A stretch of DNA of 37,926 bases from Candidatus Magasanikbacteria bacterium CG10_big_fil_rev_8_21_14_0_10_36_32 (GCA_002778465.1 PFBV01000003.1:375053-412978); one strand, 5' to 3'. Counted from the first letter of the stretch, positions 21,805-29,962 are shown. Numbers and translations: made by a program. Notes: generated by a model from the letters alone, not told the origin.

Positions 21805-23157
21805 TTATCTGTTGTTTAAATATATAATTTTGTCTTTGAGTTTGAGGAGACTTTTTAAATTAGCTAACAATTCTCGTTTCTCAAACAACTGCCCTTCTTT
21901 TAATATATACTTCGCATAATTTTTCATGTCAATCTGTTTTTGTTGTTCCTGTTCAGTGTCATTCAACCCAAGTACGCCCATTCTAAATTTATGATAGCGT
22001 TCAATTTCCTTCTCAACTTTTTCTTTCATTCCGAGTTCGTCTAAAGACAGAGTGTCAACAAGCCCCAATATTTGTTCTATCAGGTTGTCTTCTCTGATAT
22101 ATTCGGCCTTACAATTTTTATCTTTTCCCTTGCAACATCCATAGTAAACATAACGGTGCACATTGCCGTTTTTTTGTCTTTTAAATTTTTCATCGGCAGT
22201 AATTCCCGATCCACAGAGGCCGCAGGTAATAAGTTTGGTGAAGGCGAATTCCTTACCCTGTGTTTTGCCTGTTTGGTAGTCCAACATTCTTTTTTGCACT
22301 TGTTCAAAAAGTTCTTTGCTAATAAGCGGTTCATGCACCCCCGTGTACCAATTGCCGCTTTTTCTCGGATATTCAAACGCGCCGTAGAAAAAGCTGTTTC
22401 TAAGTACCAGATATATATTACTTAATGAAAGAAATTTGTCCGTTCTGGTTTTGAATTTCAGATCATTTTTAAGCCAGCCATAAATTTGTCTTCCGCTCCA
22501 TCCTTCATAGGCCACTTTTTCAAATATCTTTTTTATTATCGGCGCGCGGATAGGGTCTAATATCACCTGACATTTGCGATCTATTCGTTTTTCATTTAGA
22601 TAACCCACTGGAGCGATGCCTGGCCAGAGACCCATCTCTACTCTATTACGCATTCCTCGTTTGATGTTCATTCCACGATTATCATTTTCCAGTTTGGCTT
22701 GGCTGCCCAAAATCATCAGTAAAAATTTTTCGTTCGGAGAGTTGGTAAATTTTTGACCGTAAGTTCTAATTTCGTGGAGCAGTCCTTGATCCATCAAATC
22801 TACCAACACTCCAAGATCACCGGCATTTCTGCTTAATCGATCTGGTGCCCAGGTTAATATCCCTGTGAATACCCCTTTGCGGATGTCCTCAATAAGATGA
22901 TTATAGACAGGTCTTTGTCCGGAGGCCTTTGCCGAATGGCTTTCCCGCCGAATCTCTGCTATTGGCAGACTGTCTCTTTCGGCTATCCTGATCATTTCTT
23001 TAATTTGGCTATCTATAGATAAGGCCTGTTTTTCGTCCGCCTCTAATGATTTTCTCGCATAAAGGCAGTAACGTGTTGGTATCACTTCAATTGGCTTGGC
23101 ATTCATGGCTGATAGTGGTCTTTCAATAACCGTTTGATTTGCTCTAAATTGCTCCAT
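21805..23157 (-). CDS. Large serine recombinase (site-specific integrase)
   Basis: A 450-residue large serine recombinase. The resolvase domain has RYCLYARKSLEADE with catalytic Ser37, ESHSAKASGQRPVYN and ILTWAPDRLSRN. Then a recombinase DNA-binding domain (PVGYLNEKR, SGRQIYGWLK) and a zinc beta-ribbon (CGLCGSG, YYGCCKGKDKNC). The last third is helical. It probably integrated the 18.8-23.5 kb cassette. Attachment sites for this class are short and could not be fixed from one sequence. Confidence 0.92.
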   Translation of the reverse strand: MEQFRANQTVIERPLSAMNAKPIEVIPTRYCLYARKSLEADEKQALSIDSQIKEMIRIAERDSLPIAEIRRESHSAKASGQRPVYNHLIEDIRKGVFTGILTWAPDRLSRNAGDLGVLVDLMDQGLLHEIRTYGQKFTNSPNEKFLLMILGSQAKLENDNRGMNIKRGMRNRVEMGLWPGIAPVGYLNEKRIDRKCQVILDPIRAPIIKKIFEKVAYEGWSGRQIYGWLKNDLKFKTRTDKFLSLSNIYLVLRNSFFYGAFEYPRKSGNWYTGVHEPLISKELFEQVQKRMLDYQTGKTQGKEFAFTKLITCGLCGSGITADEKFKRQKNGNVHRYVYYGCCKGKDKNCKAEYIREDNLIEQILGLVDTLSLDELGMKEKVEKEIERYHKFRMGVLGLNDTEQEQQKQIDMKNYAKYILKEGQLFEKRELLANLKSLLKLKDKIIYLNNR

Positions 23158-23192
23158 ATTGTTGTAAATTAATTGTTATTATCCTTACAACA

Positions 23193-23303
23193 TTAATGAC
23201 GCAACCCCTCTAGGGAGTCCAAGACGCTCTGTAGGTAAACTGTTGATAACTCAGCTTCGCACAAATCCCATTCTAAGCTACTATGGACTGGACTTTTAGC
23301 CAT
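23193..23303 (-). CDS. Small ORF upstream of recombinase
   Basis: A 36-residue frame on the recombinase strand, MAKSPVHSSLEWDLCEAE then LSTVYLQSVLDSLEGLRH. It looks protein-like in composition and could be a short leader-gene upstream of the integrase. There is no clear Shine-Dalgarno and I do not recognise the family. It overlaps the plus-strand RNA promoter region. Treated as possible only. Confidence 0.35.
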   Translation of the reverse strand: MAKSPVHSSLEWDLCEAELSTVYLQSVLDSLEGLRH

Positions 23304-23335
23304 TCTTGGGTTAAAATGTAATTGACAATTTAAGG

Positions 23336-23504
23336 CCTAAACCTCGGCTTTTGCTGGGGCATGGTCAAAAAACTCAAAGAAGACACTGATCCCCACGATC
23401 AGCTATTCTTCTTTGAGTCATACTTGGAAACGAGTATGGGGCCGCAAGGCTCGGCTGGCGTGGGGTTTAGTGTTTGAATACCAACCTCACAGAGGTTGTT
23501 TTTT
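23336..23504 (+). ncRNA. Candidate pseudoknotted structured RNA with terminator
   Basis: Many consistent helices on the plus strand: a closing pair CTAAACC/GGTTTAG (23337-23343 with 23464-23470), a hairpin CCTCGGC/GCTGGGG with TTTT loop, a 12-bp stem ACTCAAAGAAGA/TCTTCTTTGAGT (23372-23383 with about 23406-23417), inside it CTGAT/ATCAG with loop CCCCACG, a stem CATACTTG/CGAGTATG capped by GAAA, and GCC-GCAA-GGC. The loop CCCCACG (23391-23397) can pair with CGTGGGG (23459-23465), a 7-bp pseudoknot. Two GNRA loops fix the strand. An intrinsic terminator CAACCTC/GAGGTTG plus T-run follows at 23482-23504. No known RNA family is recognised. Confidence 0.6.
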
Positions 23505-23521
23505 ATTATTATTTAAAAAAT

Positions 23522-24304
23522 ATGTTCAATTTCGTTAAAAATTTTTTAACAAAACGGGAAGGTAAAAATAAATATGGTAAAATGCTCGTAGATTTTTTGT
23601 CTGATGGAAAATTAGACGACAGAGAAAAAGAGGAACTTAAAAAGTTATCCAAGGAATATGGTCTTGAAGCACAAGAATTGTTAAGTGCTCACAAAAAAGC
23701 AAGTTCTTTAACATTCAAAAATATAATTAGTGACAGTAAAATTACTGAAGACGAAAGAAAGTCTCTAGAAGAATTGATGAATTATTTTGGTATAAGCCAA
23801 AAAGATTTTGACTTTGATCAAAAAGCTTTCAACAAATTTTATGCACTGGGTCTTATTGATAAGGGCATCATGCTGGAAATTCAACAACATGATGTTGATA
23901 TTATTTTTAAAAAAGGTGAGGTATTACACTGGGGTTGCCCTGCTGTAATAAAAAAATATAAAAGAATTGCAAATAGAATAAATTATGGTGGTCTTACCGG
24001 TTCTATAAAAATTATGAAGGGGCTCAGATATAGAGTTGGGTCAATTGGATATTCAACAGCATCGAATGAACATTTGATTACCGAAGATGTTGGAATTTTT
24101 TGGCTCACAAATCAGAGAGTAGGATTCAAGGGAAACAGAAAGAACTTTTCTTTTCCTTATTCAAAAATTCATGTTTTTGAATTAACACAAGTGGGACTGT
24201 TGTTTTCCAAGGAAGGTAAGGAAATTCCTTATATTGTAGGTTTGGATGATTATGACGTCCCATGTATGATGATTTCACATATTTTAAATAATAATAAAGA
24301 ATGA
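23522..24304 (+). CDS. Helical TerB-like plus PH-like domain protein (unknown)
   Basis: A 260-residue protein. ATG 23522 is used; an upstream in-frame start at 23474 would lie inside the RNA terminator. N-terminal half: two helical repeats of the type FLSDGKLDDREKEELKKLS and ISDSKITEDERKSLEELMNY, reminiscent of TerB-like domains. C-terminal half: a beta-rich module with GIFWLTNQRVGFKGNRKNFS and PYSKIHVFELTQVGLLF, a bacterial PH/GRAM-like pattern. No catalytic motif seen. It lies next to the integrase cassette. Confidence 0.6.
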   Translation: MFNFVKNFLTKREGKNKYGKMLVDFLSDGKLDDREKEELKKLSKEYGLEAQELLSAHKKASSLTFKNIISDSKITEDERKSLEELMNYFGISQKDFDFDQKAFNKFYALGLIDKGIMLEIQQHDVDIIFKKGEVLHWGCPAVIKKYKRIANRINYGGLTGSIKIMKGLRYRVGSIGYSTASNEHLITEDVGIFWLTNQRVGFKGNRKNFSFPYSKIHVFELTQVGLLFSKEGKEIPYIVGLDDYDVPCMMISHILNNNKE

Positions 24305-24328
24305 ATTTATATATAAAAAATATTTACT

Positions 24329-25090
24329 ATGAAAATAAATCACATTTGCATCGCCGGTTTCAAAGAAAAGATAAACAAAATCACAAAAAAAGAAATATTT
24401 TTAAAAATGTTCGGGATTATCTTAAGTACTGCCATTGCTACGTTTTTGATAATTGTTGTGATTTTATATTTTAAAACACCAACAATAACAATTTTGGAAC
24501 CGCAAAATGATTCTTCCGTGCAAACAACCACTATCATGGTAAAAGGAACAGTTAATCTCGCTACCACCAAACTTCTCGTTAATAATCATATGGTTGAAAT
24601 TAAACGTGGCAAGTTTAATTATAAATGGTTCCTTACCGAAGAAAAAAATATCTTACATTTAGTTGCTACCAACGAAAACAGCAACAAAACAATTGAATCG
24701 GTTTTAAATATTAACCGAATTATGACCGAGGAAGAAAAGATTGCTTTGGAAGTGCAAAAGAAAGCCGTTCTTGAGGCACAGGAAAAAGCCGAGGAGGAAA
24801 GAAAGGCAAAAGAGTTGGCAGAACAAAAAACATGGGAACAATCCAAAGCTGGAAAATTATGTACAAAATATCCGCTGTGGACAAAAGAAGATTGTGAAAA
24901 CATCGCAAATAGAAAACTTTGGATTGGGATGACATATGACATGTTAGTAGAATCTTCTGGAAGCAAACCAGATTCGGCTCATCTTTCGAATTACGGAGAT
25001 GGAACACGTTGGCAATGGTGTTGGTATGATTATAATCCATCTTGTTTTTATGATGATAATAATGATGGTATTATTGATGCCTATAATTAA
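24329..25090 (+). CDS. Membrane-anchored Ig-like/SmpA-like protein
   Basis: A 253-residue protein. One membrane helix near residues 28-48 (IILSTAIATFLIIVVILYF), then a bacterial Ig-like strand domain (TITILEPQNDSSVQTTTIMV then KGTVN), a charged coiled coil (about 130-170), and a C-terminal LWIGMTYDMLVESSGSKPDS module with FYDDNNDGII that resembles SmpA/BLIP-like domains. Topology suggests an outside-facing protein. Function unknown. The 24304-24328 gap is only AT-rich. Confidence 0.6.
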   Translation: MKINHICIAGFKEKINKITKKEIFLKMFGIILSTAIATFLIIVVILYFKTPTITILEPQNDSSVQTTTIMVKGTVNLATTKLLVNNHMVEIKRGKFNYKWFLTEEKNILHLVATNENSNKTIESVLNINRIMTEEEKIALEVQKKAVLEAQEKAEEERKAKELAEQKTWEQSKAGKLCTKYPLWTKEDCENIANRKLWIGMTYDMLVESSGSKPDSAHLSNYGDGTRWQWCWYDYNPSCFYDDNNDGIIDAYN

Positions 25091-25129
25091 ACAAATGGAT
25101 ACATTTTTTATATGCCAAGTTACCTTGCT

Positions 25130-25245
25130 AAAACCACGGCCGTTTAGGCCGTGGATAGAGGGCATGTCCGTTGTTCCTTTTAGAACAACGGATAAGCGTA
25201 GCTTGAAGTGTTAAGAAACCACGGCCGTAAGGCCGTGGAGTTTCA
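25130..25245 (+). mobile_element. IS200/IS605-type MITE (PATE-like), no transposase
   Basis: Two near-identical terminal hairpins, AACCACGGCC-loop-GGCCGTGG at 25134-25154 (loop GTTTA) and 25219-25238 (loop GTAA), face the same way. Between them is a 10-bp perfect hairpin TCCGTTGTTC/GAACAACGGA (25167-25192) and the string GCGTAGCTTGAAGTGTTAAG. Subterminal palindromes in direct orientation are what IS200/IS605 TnpA recognises, and the stretch before the right hairpin resembles the right end of TnpB elements. About 115 bp, with no gene inside, so it must be moved in trans. Confidence 0.65.
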
Positions 25246-25268
25246 TTTTACTTTTTTAGTTTAAAATT

Positions 25269-25487
25269 ATGTTTATTTTACTATGGTTATTTTGCGGCAT
25301 TACAGCCGCGACAATTGGCGCGAAAAAAGGCGAAGGACTCTTGTCGTTTGTTATAGCATTTTTCTTTGGACCATTCGGAATAGTATTTGCTATTTTATGT
25401 AAAGGCAACAGGAAAAATTGTCCATACTGTAAGGAATTAATTAATAAGGAAGCCACACGATGTCCGCGTTGTCAGAGAGAACAATAA
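25269..25487 (+). CDS. Small membrane protein with C-terminal zinc ribbon
   Basis: A 72-residue protein with two short membrane helices (about 2-16 and 23-43: FVIAFFFGPFGIVFAILC) and a C-terminal zinc ribbon NCPYCKELINKEATRCPRCQ. This is a common layout of tiny bacterial membrane proteins of unknown function. It lies just after the MITE and converges with the terminase-like gene. Confidence 0.65.
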   Translation: MFILLWLFCGITAATIGAKKGEGLLSFVIAFFFGPFGIVFAILCKGNRKNCPYCKELINKEATRCPRCQREQ

Positions 25488-25494
25488 AAACATT

Positions 25495-26106
25495 TTAAAC
25501 TTTTTTATTCTCTTGAGGTATTGCAGGTGGTTTATTTGTTTGGGGCTTTGAATCCGTGGTGTTATTAGGCATCTTTGCCTCATCGATTTTTTTCTTTTTG
25601 TACCATTCCTCGATATATGCTTCATAGTGTAATAATTCGTCTTCTGCTATAGGAGAACCGTCGGCTTTGAGAGGTATTTCTACATCTTTATATTGTTCTT
25701 TGAATCTTACCAAGTCCTTTTCATACTCTTCTGTTTCTCTCATCAATATGTCCTCAATGCAAAGCTCATGTTTGCCGGGCATATCTTTTGGTTCTGTTTT
25801 GTGCAAGATAACGACATTACTTGTTTGCTTTTGTTTATATCTTTCCGAATTGTGGTTTAGCACAAATTCTATTGATCTTTGATTTTTGTCTTTTATGTTC
25901 TGCAAAAGGGCATGCTCGGCCACATCGCATATATTTTCCCGTCCCATGTTTTCGGCCTCGTCGGCTTTATCTTTGAAATTTTTATTCTTTTGTTTCCAGC
26001 GGTAATAAGTGGCTTTATCCACTCCAATTTTTAGACAAGACAAATATACATTTCCGAATTTTCGGATTTCATTAAGAAGTTTTTGTCTTGTCTCAGTATC
26101 AATCAT
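25495..26106 (-). CDS. Terminase small subunit-like HTH protein
   Basis: A 203-residue protein. The N-terminus has KFGNVYLSCLKIGVDKATYYRW, a helix-turn-helix as in phBC6A51-type terminase small subunits, followed by FKDKADEAENMGRENICDVA and IEFVLNHNSERY, both usual in that family. The C-terminal half is acidic, then a Pro/Asn/Lys-rich tail. There is no large subunit in the window, so packaging is not supported; it may be a phage remnant or a repurposed DNA-binding protein. It starts 1 nt after the methyltransferase stop. Confidence 0.7.
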   Translation of the reverse strand: MIDTETRQKLLNEIRKFGNVYLSCLKIGVDKATYYRWKQKNKNFKDKADEAENMGRENICDVAEHALLQNIKDKNQRSIEFVLNHNSERYKQKQTSNVVILHKTEPKDMPGKHELCIEDILMRETEEYEKDLVRFKEQYKDVEIPLKADGSPIAEDELLHYEAYIEEWYKKKKIDEAKMPNNTTDSKPQTNKPPAIPQENKKV

Positions 26107-26107
26107 A

Positions 26108-27436
26108 CTAATTTATTTTTATCGGTTTTTTACCCGTTTCTTTTTCCCAACGTTTCAATATTACTTCCACATAAGTTGGACATTTTTCCATCAAGTAGCA
26201 TCGGCGGTTCATTTTAATTGTCGCCATCAAGGTGGATCCGCTACCACCAAACGGTTCAACAATGAGGTCACCACGCTTAGTAAGCACCTTGATATACGGG
26301 ATCAATATCTCAGTTGGTTTAGTTCCGAAGATTACTCCTTGCCCCGATGATTTTTCATCCGCTGCTTTAAATTCTATAAAATCTGTCGGGCAAATCTTTT
26401 TGCCTTTTTCATATGATTCCCAGTGTGGTTTACCACCTATGGCGTATAAAGCCGTTTCATATTCGTTTTCAAGCAGTTCGCCCTCATCCTCAATACTAAT
26501 CTCTTTATTTTCAGTCGCACCGACCATGGCGATGTCGTGCTTGTTGAAGAATCTATATTTAGCTGAGAATCCTTGAACCCGGTTTGGCAGATGCCAGACA
26601 ATCATATTTTTCACTTTCCAATATTTTTCCATTTCATTCCAAATGGTACGGATGTTCTTCCAATTTTCGTAGCAAACAATCGCAAAGTTTTCTTTGGCGA
26701 TTTTACTGATGTTATCCATCCATAATTCAGTGAAGTTATCTGGCAACATATCGGTTTCAAGATAGCGTCTGTTTTTCTTGGCGCCGAAGCCGGTAGTTAC
26801 GCCATCTTTTTGTTTGGTTTTACCTTTTAGATAATCAAGTATGTACGGAGGGTCAGTGAAAACCATGTCGGCTTTTTCCCCATTCATAAGTTTAAGCATA
26901 TCTGCCTCTATAGTTGAATCGCCACAAAGGATTTTTGATCCGTCTAGTTCATAAATATCTCCTTTCTGAACAGTGATATTTTGAATGTTTAATTTTTCTA
27001 ATTCTTTTTCAAGATCAAATTGTTCCGTACTCTCTTCTACTGGGAAGATGTTGTCCAAATCTTGACTGTCAAAACCGACATCAGCAAGAAATGCTTCGTC
27101 AAATTCGGCTAATAATTCCAGGTCAAATTCTCCGGTGTTTTTATTAAGCCGAAGATTTAACTCTTTTTCTTTGGCAATGTCTGTTATTTGAATATATACT
27201 ACTGGCACCGTTGTCATACCGAGTTCTTTGGCCACCTCGGCTCTAAAATGGCCACCAATTATGATATTCTTCCTTTCCGGCGCATTATTACATATCACCG
27301 GATCAACCATACCGAATCGCTTGATTGATTCTTTTAGCTGATCGGTTTGCTCTTTGGAGTGTTTTCTCGGGTTATACTCCGAAGCCCGAAGTTCATTAAT
27401 CGGAACTTCGACGATATTTAATTTTTGGTTGTTCAT
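26108..27436 (-). CDS. ParB-domain DNA methyltransferase
   Basis: A 442-residue fusion. Residues 5-100 are ParB/Srx-like (LRASEYNPRKHSKEQTDQL, IIIGGHFRAEVAKELGM). From about 160 follows a DNA N4/N6 methyltransferase with catalytic DPPY at 195-198 and SAM motif VEPFGGSGSTLMA near 405. This is the typical ParB-methyltransferase of phages and mobile elements. The target sequence is unknown and no restriction enzyme is nearby, so it is likely an orphan methylase for anti-restriction or packaging marks. It forms a two-gene unit with the terminase-like gene. Confidence 0.88.
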   Translation of the reverse strand: MNNQKLNIVEVPINELRASEYNPRKHSKEQTDQLKESIKRFGMVDPVICNNAPERKNIIIGGHFRAEVAKELGMTTVPVVYIQITDIAKEKELNLRLNKNTGEFDLELLAEFDEAFLADVGFDSQDLDNIFPVEESTEQFDLEKELEKLNIQNITVQKGDIYELDGSKILCGDSTIEADMLKLMNGEKADMVFTDPPYILDYLKGKTKQKDGVTTGFGAKKNRRYLETDMLPDNFTELWMDNISKIAKENFAIVCYENWKNIRTIWNEMEKYWKVKNMIVWHLPNRVQGFSAKYRFFNKHDIAMVGATENKEISIEDEGELLENEYETALYAIGGKPHWESYEKGKKICPTDFIEFKAADEKSSGQGVIFGTKPTEILIPYIKVLTKRGDLIVEPFGGSGSTLMATIKMNRRCYLMEKCPTYVEVILKRWEKETGKKPIKIN

Positions 27437-27459
27437 ATGTTTATATTTTTTTAATTAAT

Positions 27460-27528
27460 TTATCTTGATTGATTATTCTCGACCTTGTACGCTTTAATTG
27501 TCTCATTATGAACCCGTCCCTCGTCCAT
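27460..27528 (-). CDS. Possible 22-residue leader ORF
   Basis: MDEGRVHNETIKAYKVENNQ-type frame just upstream of the methyltransferase gene on the same strand. Composition is protein-like, but there is no clear ribosome site and it may be the tail of a deleted gene. Confidence 0.25.
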   Translation of the reverse strand: MDEGRVHNETIKAYKVENNQSR

Positions 27529-27542
27529 AGATTTTGGAAAAC

Positions 27543-27573
27543 AAATAAGAGCTAAAATTAGCCCTTATTTTTT
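27543..27573. terminator. Hairpin terminator, both strands possible
   Basis: AAATAAG-GCTAA pairs with TTAGC-CTTATTT with one internal mismatch, followed by T-run on plus and preceded by A-run. It separates the 27603 gene from the methyltransferase transcript. Confidence 0.6.
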
Positions 27574-27602
27574 GACTTATTAACTCTACTTGGGAGGTAC
27601 TT

Positions 27603-28199
27603 CTATTTTTTTAATTTATATAAACCATTAATGCGATAACCACAACCCAATTTAGATTCAATTAATGGTTGTTTTAATTTTAAACGATACTTACTTTTTT
27701 TATTTATAATACCAACAGCCTTCCTCACCGCTTCGTTACTTGTTGATTCTATTTTTTCTTTAATTTTGTTAGTTTTTATATAGTCATCACCTAAGGTTTC
27801 CAAGATTTTTAAGCGTTTGCCTTCGCTTTTCATGGAGTAGCAATATTTATTTTTTGGATTGCGGTATAAATCGCCGTCAGTTGAAAGTGTTAATAATGTG
27901 CGATTATCTTCATTGTTTTTTCCATCAGTTTCTAATATTTGAATAATTTTGTCTAGAGTTAACATGGCTCCGTTAAACATCGGATTGTCAACTCGCATGT
28001 CAGAAGAATTTTTGAAGAGCATTTTTAAAATATGCGCCGTTTTCAGATCAATTTTATTTTTTTTAAACAAATCTTGATAGGCTTCATCTAATTTTTCGAA
28101 AAACCCTTGTTTTTTAAGGTTTTCAAAAGCATCTTTCTTTATTTGATGCACTTGTTTATATATTTTTAATGCCCTTAATTGATGTGGTAAAATTTTCAT
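27603..28199 (-). CDS. Hypothetical protein with winged-helix-like C-terminus
   Basis: A 198-residue protein, basic and largely helical in the first half (LRALKIYKQVHQIKKDAFEN). The last 60 residues (TNKIKEKIESTSNEAVRKAV, then CGYRINGLYKLKK) resemble the wing and end of an OmpR-type or similar winged helix. No enzyme motif is visible. DNA binding is a possibility only. Flanked by a terminator on the downstream side. Confidence 0.6.
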   Translation of the reverse strand: MKILPHQLRALKIYKQVHQIKKDAFENLKKQGFFEKLDEAYQDLFKKNKIDLKTAHILKMLFKNSSDMRVDNPMFNGAMLTLDKIIQILETDGKNNEDNRTLLTLSTDGDLYRNPKNKYCYSMKSEGKRLKILETLGDDYIKTNKIKEKIESTSNEAVRKAVGIINKKSKYRLKLKQPLIESKLGCGYRINGLYKLKK

Positions 28200-28258
28200 A
28201 TATTTATACTTTACTTTAAACTGAGTTTATTATAAGCTTATAGAAAATAATTCGCAAT

Positions 28259-28462
28259 ATGCCACAGACACATTTAGTACAATTACCAAGTTTAAAGGAA
28301 ATGTTTTTGGGAATTTGGACATGGACATGGGATTTTCTGATATATTTTGGACCGTGGAAAGAAATAATATTTATTGTTATTTTATTATCTTTATATTTAC
28401 TTTTCGGAAGACCCAAATGGATGAGAAAGATATTAAGATTTTTTACAAAGATATTGATATGA
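28259..28462 (+). CDS. Small single-span membrane protein (possible)
   Basis: A 67-residue frame with Trp-rich WTWTWDFLIYFGPWK and a membrane helix EIIFIVILLSLYLLFG, then a basic tail. No Shine-Dalgarno is visible. The composition suits a real small membrane protein, but no family is recognised. Confidence 0.45.
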   Translation: MPQTHLVQLPSLKEMFLGIWTWTWDFLIYFGPWKEIIFIVILLSLYLLFGRPKWMRKILRFFTKILI

Positions 28463-28508
28463 ACAATTAAAATAAAAAATAAGATATTACTTCGAATAAT
28501 AAATATGT

Positions 28509-29309
28509 ATGTATAATGATGTCCTAATAGAGAGGTATGATATAGAGGATCATGTTAAACGTGGAGATGCTCCACAAAAAGACTTTGATTTAATTGATGG
28601 ATATAAAAAAATGATTTCTCCATATATTTATACTAACATTAAATTGACTGATCATACCGAAAGTATACAAAAGGCCTTTCAATCAAGATTACAAGAATTT
28701 ATCAGCGCCACCTTACTGCGTTCTATCAAGTTAAAAAATGGAGCAGCTCAGGCTCTTAACAGTATTAATTTTCCATCATACTACGCAATTCTAAAATCTT
28801 TTTTAGAAATTCCAGCTTTGATGGCTTATGTAGCTGAATCTCTTTTTGATGGGAAAGATGAAAAGGAAATGTGTACAATAATTAGCAAGATATCAATGGG
28901 AACTAGAACAAAAGAAAATGAGATTGTTATGATACCCCATCGTCCAGACAATCAACAAGTAAGTATTTTAACAATGTTTGAAAAGCTCAATAAAATTATG
29001 TATGAAATGGATAAGATATCTGGTGTAGCTGGAGACAAAAATAGTATTGCATCTTCTTATTATTCAGATATATGCAATTTTGGTCACCCAAATTACCCTG
29101 CCCATCTTTGTGTAGGCCGGATTGATAAGGATGGTGTGTGGAAAGCAAAAGATGATAATATTAATTATCGCAATGAATTGTTTTGGTTCTATATGCCACA
29201 TTTTTCTAGTGCAATTTCAATTATATACATACTTTGTTCCCAATTAGTTAGACATCCCAAGGTGAAAAATTTTGATATGTTAAATAATCCTCTTTATTTT
29301 GATAATTAA
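28509..29309 (+). CDS. Hypothetical protein, helical, in front of HEPN-type gene
   Basis: A 266-residue mostly helical protein, no catalytic motif recognised. Distinct blocks: FPSYYAILKSFLEIPALMAY, SSYYSDICNFGHPNYPAHLC, and NELFWFYMPHFSSAISIIYI. The pattern of a Tyr/His-rich helical core (SxYYSDxxNFGHPN) is reminiscent of DUF5677/AbiV-like helical proteins, but I cannot place it firmly. It lies 30 nt before the AbiU2-like gene, so the two may be a unit. Start ATG 28509; an ATG four bases earlier is out of frame and closes at once. Confidence 0.6.
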   Translation: MYNDVLIERYDIEDHVKRGDAPQKDFDLIDGYKKMISPYIYTNIKLTDHTESIQKAFQSRLQEFISATLLRSIKLKNGAAQALNSINFPSYYAILKSFLEIPALMAYVAESLFDGKDEKEMCTIISKISMGTRTKENEIVMIPHRPDNQQVSILTMFEKLNKIMYEMDKISGVAGDKNSIASSYYSDICNFGHPNYPAHLCVGRIDKDGVWKAKDDNINYRNELFWFYMPHFSSAISIIYILCSQLVRHPKVKNFDMLNNPLYFDN

Positions 29310-29339
29310 TATAATAAAAATATTAAAACTGAATAAACT

Positions 29340-29918
29340 ATGAAAAATATTATTAACAAAGATATTATTTCAGTAATAAAGCTTGAATTACATAAAGCCG
29401 TAACAGATTTTTTCTTGGCGGAATATTTTTTTGATAAATCTCATTTGGATATTTTACGAAGATATCAAGTTATTTTACGCGATTTTAGTAATCACTATGC
29501 TTATTTAGCAATGTTAAGCTTGTGTAAAATATTTGAAACCACAGGAGACACTAATAATATTTTTTATGTGGATAGTCAATTGACCGATCTAGCAGAGCGA
29601 GATTTTTATCAAAGACAAGCAAAATCAATAAAGAGTGAAATGGATTTTATTTTTAAAGCCAGACACGAACGAATAGCCCATTCCAGTAGGTCTGGGGGCA
29701 TTGACCCTACTGTCACTTATGCCACGTATTCTCTTGATGAGAGTAAAAAAATTAAGGAAATTAATGATAAAATTATTGATATTTTTTTTCAACTCAAAAG
29801 CAAATTTGGTTTTGATTCAGATGTTGATTATTTGGGCCACGATAAAGTCAATGAGGCACAATTTCTTGTAGATACTTTGATTGAAATGGAAACCAAGAGG
29901 GTGTATCAAACAACTTGA
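29340..29918 (+). CDS. HEPN/AbiU2-like protein
   Basis: A 192-residue all-helical protein. The segment RDFSNHYAYLAMLSLCKIFE, then a later RHERIAHS (residues 108-115), matches the HEPN AbiU2-like layout, with R-x4-6-H as the RNase motif (Arg108 and His114). HEPN proteins are RNases or RNA-binding partners in abortive infection and toxin-antitoxin systems (family knowledge). The neighbouring 28509 gene could be its partner. Activity is inferred from one motif only. Confidence 0.6.
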   Translation: MKNIINKDIISVIKLELHKAVTDFFLAEYFFDKSHLDILRRYQVILRDFSNHYAYLAMLSLCKIFETTGDTNNIFYVDSQLTDLAERDFYQRQAKSIKSEMDFIFKARHERIAHSSRSGGIDPTVTYATYSLDESKKIKEINDKIIDIFFQLKSKFGFDSDVDYLGHDKVNEAQFLVDTLIEMETKRVYQTT

Positions 29919-29962
29919 AGTACTGTCGCGTTTGTCGCATTTTTTTTAAAATTGTTTAAATT

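Noticed and set aside
23336-23504. Hammerhead ribozyme
   Set aside because: CTGAT and GAAA occur, but not in the CUGANGA...GAAA core arrangement.
25495-27436. Intact prophage
   Set aside because: No portal, capsid, tail, large terminase or lysis genes.
26108-27436. Restriction-modification system
   Set aside because: No restriction endonuclease beside the methyltransferase; the ParB fusion points to a phage-type orphan methylase.
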